Source of the DNA: Acidobacteriota bacterium
GTDB lineage: Bacteria; Acidobacteriota; Vicinamibacteria; Vicinamibacterales; UBA8438
Direction of reading: 5' to 3'
Assembly: GCA_009838525.1 (NCBI GenBank)
Contig: VXRJ01000027.1
Coordinates: 90,979-152,727 of the forward strand
Length of the DNA stretch: 61,749 bases
The translations under genes were made by a program, and so were the position numbers. Shown in pieces: positions 50,658-59,078 of this stretch (within the stretch, counting starts at the first letter, position 1; each line of letters opens with the position of its first letter). The notes under the pieces are model-generated. The model did no database searches, was not told the origin of the DNA, and worked only from the letters and a program-made list of their open reading frames with translations.

Positions 50658-51488
50658 GTGCGGCAAGTCGACGGGTCGGTCGTCTGCGCCAACTGCAACC
50701 GCCTGGTTGGCATCAATGAGGAGCACTGTCCCTACTGTGGGGCATGGCGTCCCGGCCTCTTCGGCTGGGCTCCGGCGCTCCGGATGATCGTCGGCGCACG
50801 CGTCGACCTGATCGTCCTCATAGTCGGCACGTGCGTGACCCTGTACGCGGTAGCGCTGCTGCTGCAGCCCGACGCGATCTTCTCCGGGGCCGGCTTCCTG
50901 TCGCTGCTCTCGCCCGGCCGGCGCGCCCTGTATCAGCTCGGCATGACCGGCGGCGTCGCCTGGCAGCTCGGGTGGTGGTGGACGTTGCTCACCGCCATCT
51001 ACCTGCATGGCGGTCTGCTGCACATCTTCTTCAACGTCATGTGGATTCGTAACCTCGGTCCCGCGGCTACCGAGGCGTTCGGGCCCGCCCGGACGTTCGT
51101 CCTGTTCAACTTCTCGGGTGCGGCCGGCTTTCTGCTCTCGAACGTGATGTCCGGAGCAACCACGATCGGTGCGTCGGGCGCCATCTTCGGCCTGCTTGCC
51201 GCCCTGATCGTCTATGGCCGGAAGCGGGGCAGCTCGGTTCTGACGCAGCAACTCTGGCAGTGGGCGATCATCCTGGGCATATTCGGCTTCATTCTTCCTG
51301 GAGTGAACAACTGGGCGCACGGCGGAGGCTTCGCGGGCGGCTGGATTGCGGCCAACATGATGGGTTTCAGCGACGAACAGCGCGAGAGCGCCGCGGTCAT
51401 GCTGACCGCACTCGGCCTGATTCTCCTCACCGTCGTCGGCATCGCCCTGTCGTTCTACAACGTTCACAATCTGTTGCTGACGGGTTAG
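50658..51488 (+). CDS. Rhomboid intramembrane protease with N-terminal zinc ribbon
   Basis: A 276-residue protease. Residues 10-30 carry two CxxC pairs (VCANCNRLVG, then EHCPYCGAWR), a zinc-ribbon-like motif not usual in rhomboids. Six or seven transmembrane helices follow. The catalytic serine is in TIGASGAIFGLLAAL, the histidine in NNWAHGGGFAGGWIAANM, and the first-helix motif WWWTLLTAIYLHGGLLHIFFN (cited in part) is conserved. It cleaves substrates within the membrane. The start is GTG 50658, close to a -10-like hexamer. Confidence 0.88.
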   Translation: MRQVDGSVVCANCNRLVGINEEHCPYCGAWRPGLFGWAPALRMIVGARVDLIVLIVGTCVTLYAVALLLQPDAIFSGAGFLSLLSPGRRALYQLGMTGGVAWQLGWWWTLLTAIYLHGGLLHIFFNVMWIRNLGPAATEAFGPARTFVLFNFSGAAGFLLSNVMSGATTIGASGAIFGLLAALIVYGRKRGSSVLTQQLWQWAIILGIFGFILPGVNNWAHGGGFAGGWIAANMMGFSDEQRESAAVMLTALGLILLTVVGIALSFYNVHNLLLTG

Positions 51489-51540
51489 GCGCTTGCGCCG
51501 TAGAGGCTTCGCGCCAGCGGAACTCCAACGCGCCGGGCAC

Positions 51541-51556
51541 GGCGCGCTAGCGCGCC
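51541..51556. repeat. Perfect 16-base palindrome between convergent genes
   Basis: GGCGCGCTAGCGCGCC is a perfect palindrome between the rhomboid stop and the 3' end of pcnB, which ends at 51557. It may serve as a shared terminator stem, but there is no T-run on either side. Confidence 0.45.
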
Positions 51557-52801
51557 CTACGAATCCGTCGTCGTGGCCGGCCGGCGCCGCCGTCTCGGCC
51601 TTCGACGCCGCCGGTGCGCACGCGGCGGCGGGCCCTGCTCCAGTTGATCCCGCCACCGCTCCAGGGCGTTCGGCGTCTGGCCGTGAATCTCCAGCCAGGT
51701 AAGCGCCTCGGGAAAGCTGGGATTGGCGAGGATGCTTCGGACCGCGCCGGGCGGCGGGTCGGGCTGGGTCAGCCGCGGCAGCATTACCAGCAGTCGGCGC
51801 AGGTATTCCGCATCGCGCCGGGGCACACTCAGATCGCCCAGCGCGACGCGCACCGTTCGGTCGTCGCGGGCCGGGGGCGTCAGGTCGATCCGAATCACCG
51901 GTGTCGCCAGGCTGCCGAGCAGCACCGCGTTCGTGAGCGTCTCGGGAGCCGAGCCGTGACGGTTGCGATAGGCGTCGAGCCGGTCGAGTGATTGCCAGAG
52001 CGGCGCCTTTGGGCGCAGGCGATCCACTTCGGGGGCGAGCTGCCGGAGCAGGCCGGTGCGCGACAGCAGCCGGAACGTCCTCGTCGCGGCGCCGCTCCTG
52101 AGCAGTTTGTACATCTCTTCCATCAGGCGTGCCGGTGCGGCGTGGGCGATCTCGCCGGCGTGTTCCCGGATGGCTTCCCGCACCGGCGGATCCAGGCGAA
52201 AGCCGAGGCGCGCCGCGAACGCGACCGCGCGGATCATCCTGACCGGGTCCTCGATGAACCGCTCGTTCGGATCGCCAATGCACCGGATCAGCCTGCGGCG
52301 CAGATCCCTCATCCCGCCGACGTAGTCGATCACGGCAAACGTGGAGATGTCGTAGAAAAGCGCGTTGATGGTGAAGTCGCGACGGAACGCGTCCTCCTCC
52401 GGTGTTCCGAAGGTGTTGTCACGCCGGATGGGACGCCGGTCCGGCGCGGCGCTCTCGTCCGGTGCATCGCCGTCGGTCGCGGCTCCGTGATCGGGAACCT
52501 GCCGCCGGAACGTTGCAACCTCGATCGTCTTGTTCCCGAACCTGACGTGGGCCAGCCGGAACCGCCGTCCGACGATCCAGCAGCGCCGGAAGATCCGCTT
52601 TACTTCGTTCGGATGCGCTGACGTTCCGATGTCGAAGTCCTTCGGGGTTCGCCCCAGCAGCAGGTCGCGTACGCCGCCCCCGACGAGGTAAGCGGTGTGG
52701 TTTCGCTTCCGGAGTTGTCGCAGGACGGAGAGGGCGTCGGGATCGATGTTCGCGCGCGAAATCGGGTGGTCCGCCCGGGAAATGATGGTGGGCGCTGTCA
52801 C
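51557..52801 (-). CDS. pcnB: Poly(A) polymerase/CCA tRNA nucleotidyltransferase family protein (PcnB-like)
   Basis: A 414-residue class II nucleotidyltransferase. The head motif is YLVGGGVRDLLLGRTPKDFD with the metal Asp pair DFDIG, followed by EDAFRRDFTINALFYD and the B motif RMIRAVAFAARLGFRLDP. The C-terminal tail is extremely basic (RRRRRPRRRRRPATTTDS), typical of poly(A) polymerase I type proteins that bind RNA. Poly(A) polymerase and CCA-adding forms cannot be separated with certainty from sequence. It is the last gene of the minus-strand run, 58 bases after polA, and a dispersed repeat lies in that gap. Confidence 0.82.
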   Translation of the reverse strand: MTAPTIISRADHPISRANIDPDALSVLRQLRKRNHTAYLVGGGVRDLLLGRTPKDFDIGTSAHPNEVKRIFRRCWIVGRRFRLAHVRFGNKTIEVATFRRQVPDHGAATDGDAPDESAAPDRRPIRRDNTFGTPEEDAFRRDFTINALFYDISTFAVIDYVGGMRDLRRRLIRCIGDPNERFIEDPVRMIRAVAFAARLGFRLDPPVREAIREHAGEIAHAAPARLMEEMYKLLRSGAATRTFRLLSRTGLLRQLAPEVDRLRPKAPLWQSLDRLDAYRNRHGSAPETLTNAVLLGSLATPVIRIDLTPPARDDRTVRVALGDLSVPRRDAEYLRRLLVMLPRLTQPDPPPGAVRSILANPSFPEALTWLEIHGQTPNALERWRDQLEQGPPPRAHRRRRRPRRRRRPATTTDS

Positions 52802-52813
52802 AGCCGACGCTAC

Positions 52814-52848
52814 TCTAGCAGCCCGTGGTGAAACCCCGCTACATTCGA
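52814..52848 (-). repeat. Dispersed intergenic repeat, full copy in the polA-pcnB gap
   Basis: On the minus strand this is TCGAATG, TAGCGGGG and TTTCACCACGGGCTGCTAGA in order, matching 18284-18319 except for one G. Being inside the spacer of an operon, it is probably tolerated rather than a terminator. Confidence 0.8.
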
Positions 52849-52859
52849 GGGCGGGCGCG

Positions 52860-55529
52860 TTAGCCTTTGGCTTGCTTCCAGTCGCCGCCGATGCCGAGGT
52901 CTACCGTCAATGGCACGTCGAGCGTTGCGGCCGATTCCATCTTCTCCCGGACCAGGGCGGCGACCTGCTTCGCTGATCCTTCAGGGCATTCGAAGAGGAG
53001 TTCGTCGTGGACCGTCAGGATCATCCTGGTATCGCCCGGAAGAACGCGGTGGACATCAAGCATGGCGCGTTTCAGGATGTCCGCTGCGGTTCCCTGGATC
53101 GGCATGTTGACGGCGATGCGTTCGGAGGCATGCCGCGCCATCGCGTTCCGGCTCGTGATGTCCGGGACGCGGCGGCGCCGGGCGAAGAGCGTGGTCACTT
53201 CGCCGGTAGCCCGCGCCTGATCCAGAGTGCGGTCGATGAAGTCGCGCACCCTGGGGAAGCCGTCGAAGTAGGCATCGACGAAACGCTGTGCCGCCTTCGG
53301 GGGAACGCCGATGTCCTTGGACAGCGTGAACGCGGTCTTTCCGTAGAGCAGGGCATAGTTGATGATCTTCGCGCGACGCCGGATCTCGTGGGGATCGAGG
53401 CCGCTGTCGTCGCCGAAGACCTGGTGCGCGGTCCGGTCGTGGATGTCCTCGCCACGCTGGAACGCGCCGATCAGGTTCGGGTCGGCCGAGAGGTGGGCCA
53501 GGACGCGCAGCTCGATCTGGGAGTAGTCCGCGGAGATCAGCACGAAGCCATCCGGCGCGGTGAACGCCGAGCGGATCTCACGGCCGACCGCGGTTCGAAT
53601 CGGGATGTTCTGCAGATTCGGATCGCTGCTGCTGAGTCGGCCGGTGGCGGCGACCGCTTGATTGAAACTGGTGTGGACGCGACCGGTTTCGGGATTGACG
53701 AGTTGAGGCAACGCGTCGATGTAGGTTCCCTTGAGCTTGGCGAGGCTGCGCCACTCCAGCACCAGGCGCGGCAGGTCGTGTACGTTTGCCAGTTCCTCCA
53801 GTACCGCCACCGAGGTGGACGCCGCTCGGGTCTTGCCGGTCCGCTTCAGTAACGGCAACTGCAGCTTGTCGAACAGGATTGTTGAGAGCTGCTTGGGCGA
53901 GGCGATGTTGAACCTCTCTCCCGCGAGCGCGTGGATCTCACGCTCGTAGTCGGCCAGTTGGCTTTCCATCGCGGCGGACTGCCTTGCCAGTGCCCGCGTG
54001 TCGACGAGAACGCCAGCGCGCTCGATATCCGCGAGCACGGGTACGAGCGGCAGTTCCATCTCCCGGTAGAGCGATTCCAGCCCGTCCGCCCGCAGTTGAA
54101 CCGCGAGTTGTCCGGCAACCTGCTGGGCAAGATCGCACCGCTCGTTCGCCCACGGCGCGGCGGCGTCCGCCGGTACGTCGGCAAAGCTCACGGCCTTGGC
54201 CCCTTTGCCGACGATGTCCGTGGCTGGCACCGGCTTCCGGCCCAGCAGTTCGAGCGCGATCTGGTCCAGTTCGTGATTGGGGCGATTCGCCTCGAGCAGA
54301 TAGCTCGCGATCATCGTGTCGAGGTCGAGGCCGTCGAGCGGGACTTCCTGACGGACCAGAACGACCAGAGCCCGCTTCAGGTCATGGCCGGTGACGGGCA
54401 GGTTCGGGTCCGCCAGCAGCTTCCCGAGAGCGGCGAGCGCGGGGACGCGATCGATCGCGGCGCCGTCCTCCAGCGTCCGATGTCCGAGCGGGACGTAACG
54501 CGCATGACCCGCGCCGGCGGAAAGCGAGAGGCCAACCAGGTCCCCTTCCATCGGGTTCGACCCGTCCGTCACTACCGCCAGCCCCAGGCGCCCGGCCCCG
54601 GCTATGGCGTCGATCAACCCGTCCAGTTCGGCGTTGGTGCGCACAATGCCGTAGTCCGTCGCGATGGTCGCGGGGGGCGGGGCGTAGTCGGCGATCAGCG
54701 TCCTGAAGCCAAGGTCCGAGAAGAGCGCGTAGCAACGCTCATTCGACGGTCCCTGGTAGCGGAGCGCATCGGTGTCGACGGCAACCGGGACGTCGGTTCG
54801 GATGGTGACCAGCTCCCGGCTGTGGCGGGCGTCGCCGGCATGTTGCTCGAGCGCGTTGCGGTAGCGCTTCGATTGCACTTCTTCGGTACGGTCGAGCAGC
54901 GCGTCGAGAGATCCGAATTGGTCGATCAGCTCTCGTGCGCCCTTTTCCCCGATTCCGGGCACGCCCTTGACGTTGTCGACGGCATCCCCCATGAGCGAGA
55001 GAACGTCGATTACCTGCCCCGGCATCACCCCGAACTTGGCCTTCACGCCTGCTGCGTCGTACCACGTGCCGGGGTCGCGGGGATTGAAAACGCGGATGCC
55101 GTCGCGCACGAGTTGATAGAAATCCTTGTCGCCGGTCACGATTCCTACGTTGTAGCCGGCCGCCACGGCGCGTGCGGCCACCGTGCCGATCACGTCGTCG
55201 GCTTCGACCCCCTGATGGGTCAGGATCGGGACCCCGAGCGCCTCGCACGCCTCGTGGACCATGGGCGCCTGGGCGCGGAGGTCGTCCGGCATGGGGCTGC
55301 GGTTCGCCTTGTAGTCGGCATCCATTTCGGTTCGGAACGTGGGGCCACGGAGATCGAACGCGGCGGCGATCAGTGTCGGCTGGTGGTCCGCGATGAGCTT
55401 GCGGAGCATCGTGACGAAGCCGTACACGGCGTTCGTCGGGCGGCCGTCGGGAGCCGTGAGGCCCCGCACGCCGTGGTAGGCGCGGTACATCTGCGAGCTG
55501 CCGTCTATGAGAAAGAGCTTGTCGGCCAC
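52860..55529 (-). CDS. polA: DNA polymerase I
   Basis: An 889-residue family A polymerase. The N-terminal 5'-3' exonuclease domain begins KLFLIDGSSQMYRAYHGV and holds EADDVIGTVAARA and TGDKDFYQLV. The middle domain replaces the 3'-5' exonuclease; its first DxE motif is absent (LGLAVVTDGSNPMEGDLVGL), so proofreading is probably lost, as in Taq. Polymerase motif A is LISADYSQIELRVLAHLSAD, motif B RRRAKIINYALLYGKTAF and motif C LTVHDELLFECPEG. The start is GTG 55529. It lies in an operon with the VWA protein and pcnB. Confidence 0.95.
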   Translation of the reverse strand: MADKLFLIDGSSQMYRAYHGVRGLTAPDGRPTNAVYGFVTMLRKLIADHQPTLIAAAFDLRGPTFRTEMDADYKANRSPMPDDLRAQAPMVHEACEALGVPILTHQGVEADDVIGTVAARAVAAGYNVGIVTGDKDFYQLVRDGIRVFNPRDPGTWYDAAGVKAKFGVMPGQVIDVLSLMGDAVDNVKGVPGIGEKGARELIDQFGSLDALLDRTEEVQSKRYRNALEQHAGDARHSRELVTIRTDVPVAVDTDALRYQGPSNERCYALFSDLGFRTLIADYAPPPATIATDYGIVRTNAELDGLIDAIAGAGRLGLAVVTDGSNPMEGDLVGLSLSAGAGHARYVPLGHRTLEDGAAIDRVPALAALGKLLADPNLPVTGHDLKRALVVLVRQEVPLDGLDLDTMIASYLLEANRPNHELDQIALELLGRKPVPATDIVGKGAKAVSFADVPADAAAPWANERCDLAQQVAGQLAVQLRADGLESLYREMELPLVPVLADIERAGVLVDTRALARQSAAMESQLADYEREIHALAGERFNIASPKQLSTILFDKLQLPLLKRTGKTRAASTSVAVLEELANVHDLPRLVLEWRSLAKLKGTYIDALPQLVNPETGRVHTSFNQAVAATGRLSSSDPNLQNIPIRTAVGREIRSAFTAPDGFVLISADYSQIELRVLAHLSADPNLIGAFQRGEDIHDRTAHQVFGDDSGLDPHEIRRRAKIINYALLYGKTAFTLSKDIGVPPKAAQRFVDAYFDGFPRVRDFIDRTLDQARATGEVTTLFARRRRVPDITSRNAMARHASERIAVNMPIQGTAADILKRAMLDVHRVLPGDTRMILTVHDELLFECPEGSAKQVAALVREKMESAATLDVPLTVDLGIGGDWKQAKG

Positions 55530-55558
55530 GGAGGTAGCGGGAGTATTCGGTACGGCGG

Positions 55559-56683
55559 TCAGGGGATCGCGATATAGCCTCGCCGGGCGCGGACGTTGTA
55601 GGCCTCGGAGCGTTCGTTGCGTACGTGGACTTCGATGTCGTGCCAGGCGCCGTCCGCGTGCCCCGGAGCGGGGTAGCCGAGGTAGTACTGACGACTCAGC
55701 TCGTCGGCGATGCCGGCCGTGGCGGGATCGAGGTCGCCCGGTGCATTGATGATCTCCGTCCGGCCTCCGCTGTCGTCGGTTATGTCGCGCAGCGCGCCGG
55801 CGTTCACCCGTTCGCCGCGGCCGAAGGCCCCTCCCGGAAACCGGCCCTGGCCCGGGATCGGGGGAGACGGCGCGCGGTTGCCTCCCGGGATCGGGAACGG
55901 GATCCGCGGCGGACGCGTCCGCGGGATCGGCCGGCGCGGAACCGGTCGCCCGCCGAAGACGGAGACGGGGCCATCGATGCCGATAGCGTACACCAGCACC
56001 TCGGTCTGGCGGATCAGCCGCTGCAGCGCCCGGTCGTCGGTCTCGCTGTTGGTGTCGTTTCCGTCCGAGATGACGACCACCGCCTTCTTGCGGTGCCGAC
56101 CCGTATCCGCCAGCCGCACTGCTTCGGCGACCGCGTCGTAGAGGGCGGTGCCGCCGGTCGGGCGAATCCCGCCGAGGGCGCGGCTGACCCGTGCCGGATC
56201 GGTAGTCCAGTCGTGCACCAGCCGGGGCTGATAGCTGAAGCGATAAAGGAAGATCTCGTCGTCCGGACCGAGCAGGTCGAAGAGAAAACGATCGAGCGCG
56301 GCTCGCGCCGCGGCTATCCGTTCGCCTTCCATGCTACCGGAGGTGTCGAGCACGATGCCGAGGCTGACCGGTACCCGCTCCCGGCTGAAATGTGTGATCC
56401 TCTGCGGCTCGCCGTCGTCGTACACGAGGAAGTCGTCCTGATCGAGAGTCGTGACGAAGCGGCCGCGATAATCGGTCACGGTGACCGAGACGTTGATCAG
56501 CTCGATGCCGGAACGGAAGCGGAACGCGGCCGGCGCATCGTCGTCCTGCGTGGCGGCTTGCGCCGCGGCGTGTGAGGCGAGCGGAAAGTGGAAGAGGACG
56601 AGGAGTGTGACCCCCATCATGGGTGACCGCCGCGTCGCAGCCCGGGGTCCGGGGGCATTCCGGCGCACCACGGTTTCCTTCAA
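55559..56683 (-). CDS. VWFA-related acidobacterial-type protein
   Basis: A 374-residue exported protein with a signal peptide (ending SHAAAQAATQ). The region GIELINVSVTVTDYRGRFVT followed by TLDQDDFLVYDDGEPQRITH is the hallmark of the VWFA-related domain abundant in Acidobacteriota. The MIDAS motif DTSGSMEGE (DxSxS) and a later T/D pair (PTGGTALYDAVAEAVRLA, then VVISDGNDTNSE) are complete, so it should bind metal and a protein ligand. A Pro/Gly-rich loop interrupts the C-terminal half. The start overlaps the stop of the preceding membrane protein gene (ATGA). Confidence 0.88.
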   Translation of the reverse strand: MKETVVRRNAPGPRAATRRSPMMGVTLLVLFHFPLASHAAAQAATQDDDAPAAFRFRSGIELINVSVTVTDYRGRFVTTLDQDDFLVYDDGEPQRITHFSRERVPVSLGIVLDTSGSMEGERIAAARAALDRFLFDLLGPDDEIFLYRFSYQPRLVHDWTTDPARVSRALGGIRPTGGTALYDAVAEAVRLADTGRHRKKAVVVISDGNDTNSETDDRALQRLIRQTEVLVYAIGIDGPVSVFGGRPVPRRPIPRTRPPRIPFPIPGGNRAPSPPIPGQGRFPGGAFGRGERVNAGALRDITDDSGGRTEIINAPGDLDPATAGIADELSRQYYLGYPAPGHADGAWHDIEVHVRNERSEAYNVRARRGYIAIP

Positions 56684-57375
56684 GAGTCGGTTCCTTCCAG
56701 TTCGGCGGGCGCTGGCGGGCGGAGATCGACGTGCGGTACCGTCGCGTCATCGATCAGGAAGCTGATTCGGTAGCGGCTGACGTCCTCGGCGGGAATCTCG
56801 ACCACGAAGGGAGACGCGGCGCCCGGCATGAGGGCCGGCGCCGCGATCGCCGTCCGGCGGCTCGCGATCATCGCTCCGGCTTCGTCGAAGGCCATTGCGA
56901 CGACAAACAGCTCCGCCAACGTAGGGGCGTCGGACGGGTTGCGGACGGAGCCGCTGATCGCCAGAAGCGGGCCGACGGTGTCGTGCTCGAGGGCAAGCAG
57001 CTCGACGGGCGCGTGTGGATCGCCCGGTGCGCGTTCGGCGCCGTCGCGCGAAAGGCCGAGGAAGCCGACCGCAAGGACTGCCGCGACGGCAACGGCGGCC
57101 GCGCCGAGGGCGGTCAGGCGGTTGCCCAGCGTTGACGGGGACTCGGGAGGCGGATCGAAGAGCGGCGGGTCCGTCGGTCCCCCGGGCTCGGCCGGCGCCT
57201 CCAGCTCCGCAGCTGGTCGGCCAGCCCGGGACCGACCGCGAAGTTCTTCGGCCAGCGCCGCAACGCGGGCGTCGGAGCGGCGGCGCTCTTCGCGGACGAG
57301 GCGGTACGTCACGGCGCCCATCGCCACGGCAATCAGCAGCGACAGGATCGTGACGGCGCTCAATGTCAGGGCCAC
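56680..57375 (-). CDS. Membrane protein with an FxLYD-like extracytoplasmic domain
   Basis: A 231-residue protein with two hydrophobic segments (ILSLLIAVAMGAVTYRLV and LTALGAAAVAVAAVLAVGFL) and a charged stretch between. The C-terminal 110 residues look like a beta-sandwich (LLAISGSVRNPSDAPTLAEL, then VVAMAFDEAGAMIASRRTAI) of the FxLYD or DUF3426 kind, in which the strand order is typical of extracellular binding modules. The function is unknown. It lies between tonB and the VWA gene and overlaps the latter's start. Confidence 0.7.
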   Translation of the reverse strand: MALTLSAVTILSLLIAVAMGAVTYRLVREERRRSDARVAALAEELRGRSRAGRPAAELEAPAEPGGPTDPPLFDPPPESPSTLGNRLTALGAAAVAVAAVLAVGFLGLSRDGAERAPGDPHAPVELLALEHDTVGPLLAISGSVRNPSDAPTLAELFVVAMAFDEAGAMIASRRTAIAAPALMPGAASPFVVEIPAEDVSRYRISFLIDDATVPHVDLRPPAPAELEGTDS

Positions 57376-57390
57376 GTCTACCTCGGCTGC

Positions 57391-58476
57391 CTACCTCAGC
57401 CGGAACTCCATGGCAACCTCGACGAATACCGCGACGGGAACATCCTGCCGGCGGGCCGGGACGAATCGCCAGTCGCGCATGGCACCTACCGCGGCCTCGT
57501 CCAGTCCGTAGCCGAGGCTCCGGAGGATCCGGATGTCGCCCACCGATCCGTCGGCGAGCACGATCACCTCGAGCACCACTTCACCTTCGATTCGGCGCCG
57601 CCGCGCCTCCTCGGTGTAGCCGGGCTGCACTTCGTGACGAATTGCGGGTGGGGTAATCCCGGCCCCGGGCCGGTAGGGGCCACCGCCGGTGCCGGCCCCG
57701 GTCCCCGGACCGAAGCCCGCGCCCTGGCCTTCGCCAACGCCACGGCCTGCGCCGTCGCCGACGCCCCCGTTGGCGCCCGGGCCTTGGGTCGGAGAGGCGC
57801 GGCGGCTGCTCAGTTCGTCGATGAGACCCAGCCTGTCCTGCTGGTCGGCCCGCGCTTCCATCAACGGCGCGACAATCCGCGGCATGTCCTTCGACTCGAT
57901 CAGCTCCGGTTCCGTTTCCTCCACCGGCTCTACCACAGCCGGTTCTTCGCGAGGCGGAATCGGGCTGCTGACGCGGCTCGTCCCTTCACGCTCGGCGGGA
58001 GGCGGCGGCAATGGTTGCCGCAGTCCACCGCCTCCGCCCCCGCCGCCCGGGCCCGGGTGGGAGAAGCACACAACCCGCGTGAGGTCTCTCCCGTTCGGGT
58101 CGACGATGCGGCCGGTAGGGGCCGGCGTAGCCATCGCCAGCACGATCGCGACGATCAGAACGACCGCATGGAGGGCGGCGGTCAGCGCCGTGGCGCGACT
58201 CTGCGTCGGCGGAGCGTCGAGGGTGCGGTCGAGTTGGGATGCACCGAACGGGATCCGCAGCGGCCGGTGCTGGTTGCGGCTGAGCCAGCGGGCAGCGCGC
58301 GCCGCTTCCGACTGCGCGAGGTGCGTGCCGTCGACTGTGGCGACTTCACCGGAGGCGATGAGGCGGGTGACAGCGTGGGGTGGAACCCGGGCTACCGTGG
58401 CCACTTCCTCCGCGCTGTACACCTCGGGGGCGCAGGGGACGGTCGAGGCGTCCTCGGAGCTTCCCTTGGTCGTCAT
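57391..58476 (-). CDS. TonB-type energy transducer with N-terminal HTH-like domain
   Basis: A 361-residue protein. The N-terminal 70 residues (EVYSAEEVATVARVPPHAVT, then RLIASGEVATVDG) resemble a MerR/excisionase helix-turn-helix. A single transmembrane helix follows (TAALHAVVLIVAIVLAMA), then a long Pro/Gly/Glu linker and a C-terminal TonB domain (PGYTEEARRRRIEGEVVLEV, then WRFVPARRQDVPVAVFVEVA). It should span the inner membrane and contact outer-membrane receptors; the DNA-binding-like front is unusual. Start and stop are coupled: its ATG overlaps the methyltransferase stop (TGATG). Confidence 0.82.
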   Translation of the reverse strand: MTTKGSSEDASTVPCAPEVYSAEEVATVARVPPHAVTRLIASGEVATVDGTHLAQSEAARAARWLSRNQHRPLRIPFGASQLDRTLDAPPTQSRATALTAALHAVVLIVAIVLAMATPAPTGRIVDPNGRDLTRVVCFSHPGPGGGGGGGGLRQPLPPPPAEREGTSRVSSPIPPREEPAVVEPVEETEPELIESKDMPRIVAPLMEARADQQDRLGLIDELSSRRASPTQGPGANGGVGDGAGRGVGEGQGAGFGPGTGAGTGGGPYRPGAGITPPAIRHEVQPGYTEEARRRRIEGEVVLEVIVLADGSVGDIRILRSLGYGLDEAAVGAMRDWRFVPARRQDVPVAVFVEVAMEFRLR

Positions 58477-59048
58477 CAGGGACGGGCCGCTTCGAAGAAC
58501 TGCTTTCCTTCGCGTTCGGCCAGAAGGCGGACGGCGCGGAAGCCTTCAGCATCGAGCGCGCCCTTCGCGCCACCGTTCATGACGAACGTCCGGTCGAGCG
58601 TGCGTTGCGAGAAGATCGCGCCAAGGCCGCCGCGCGGCGCCGTTTCGACCACGATAATTCGCCCCCCGGGGCGGAGAACGCGAAGCGCTTGCTGCAGGCA
58701 GAGGACCCGCTGGTTCATTCGGAGCGTGCCCAGCAGGGAGGGAACGACGACGATGTCGACCGACTCCGGGTCGCACGGCAATGCGGAGAGGCTGGCGGTT
58801 CGGATGTCGATCAGGACGCCCGTCTGCTCGGCGGCGTGCTGGATCGCACCGGCTTCCTCCTCTGTCTCGACGACGGCGATCGCGGTTCCGCTGATGCCCG
58901 CCACGCGGGCGAGCTCGGCGATCAGGACGGGATCCCGTCCTCCCAACTGCAGCACGGAGCCGCCCAGCTTCAGCCCGACCATCGACACTTCGAGGTCGCG
59001 GGGACCGGCGCGTACCTGGCGCAGGAACGGCAGTCTGAACGACTTCAT
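58476..59048 (-). CDS. Class I SAM-dependent methyltransferase-like protein
   Basis: A 190-residue Rossmann-fold protein. The SAM-binding motif I is LKLGGSVLQLGGRDPVLIAE, a weak version of the usual hhD/ExGxGxG, and the later block PESVDIVVVPSLLGTLR, then ALRVLRPGGRIIVVET matches the Methyltransf_11 type. It lacks an obvious catalytic insert, so substrate and even activity are uncertain. It begins the operon that runs through tonB to pcnB and diverges from the inositol-3-phosphate synthase gene across 30 bases. Confidence 0.75.
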   Translation of the reverse strand: MKSFRLPFLRQVRAGPRDLEVSMVGLKLGGSVLQLGGRDPVLIAELARVAGISGTAIAVVETEEEAGAIQHAAEQTGVLIDIRTASLSALPCDPESVDIVVVPSLLGTLRMNQRVLCLQQALRVLRPGGRIIVVETAPRGGLGAIFSQRTLDRTFVMNGGAKGALDAEGFRAVRLLAEREGKQFFEAARP

Positions 59049-59064
59049 GCGACTACCCCCATGA

Positions 59065-59070
59065 TATAGT
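59065..59070 (+). promoter_or_regulatory. -10-like TATAGT before the inositol-3-phosphate synthase start
   Basis: TATAGT ends 8 bases before the GTG at 59079 and no ribosome site is seen. It sits in the short divergent spacer, so the opposite promoter must overlap it. Confidence 0.4.
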
Positions 59071-59078
59071 CTCCGCCC

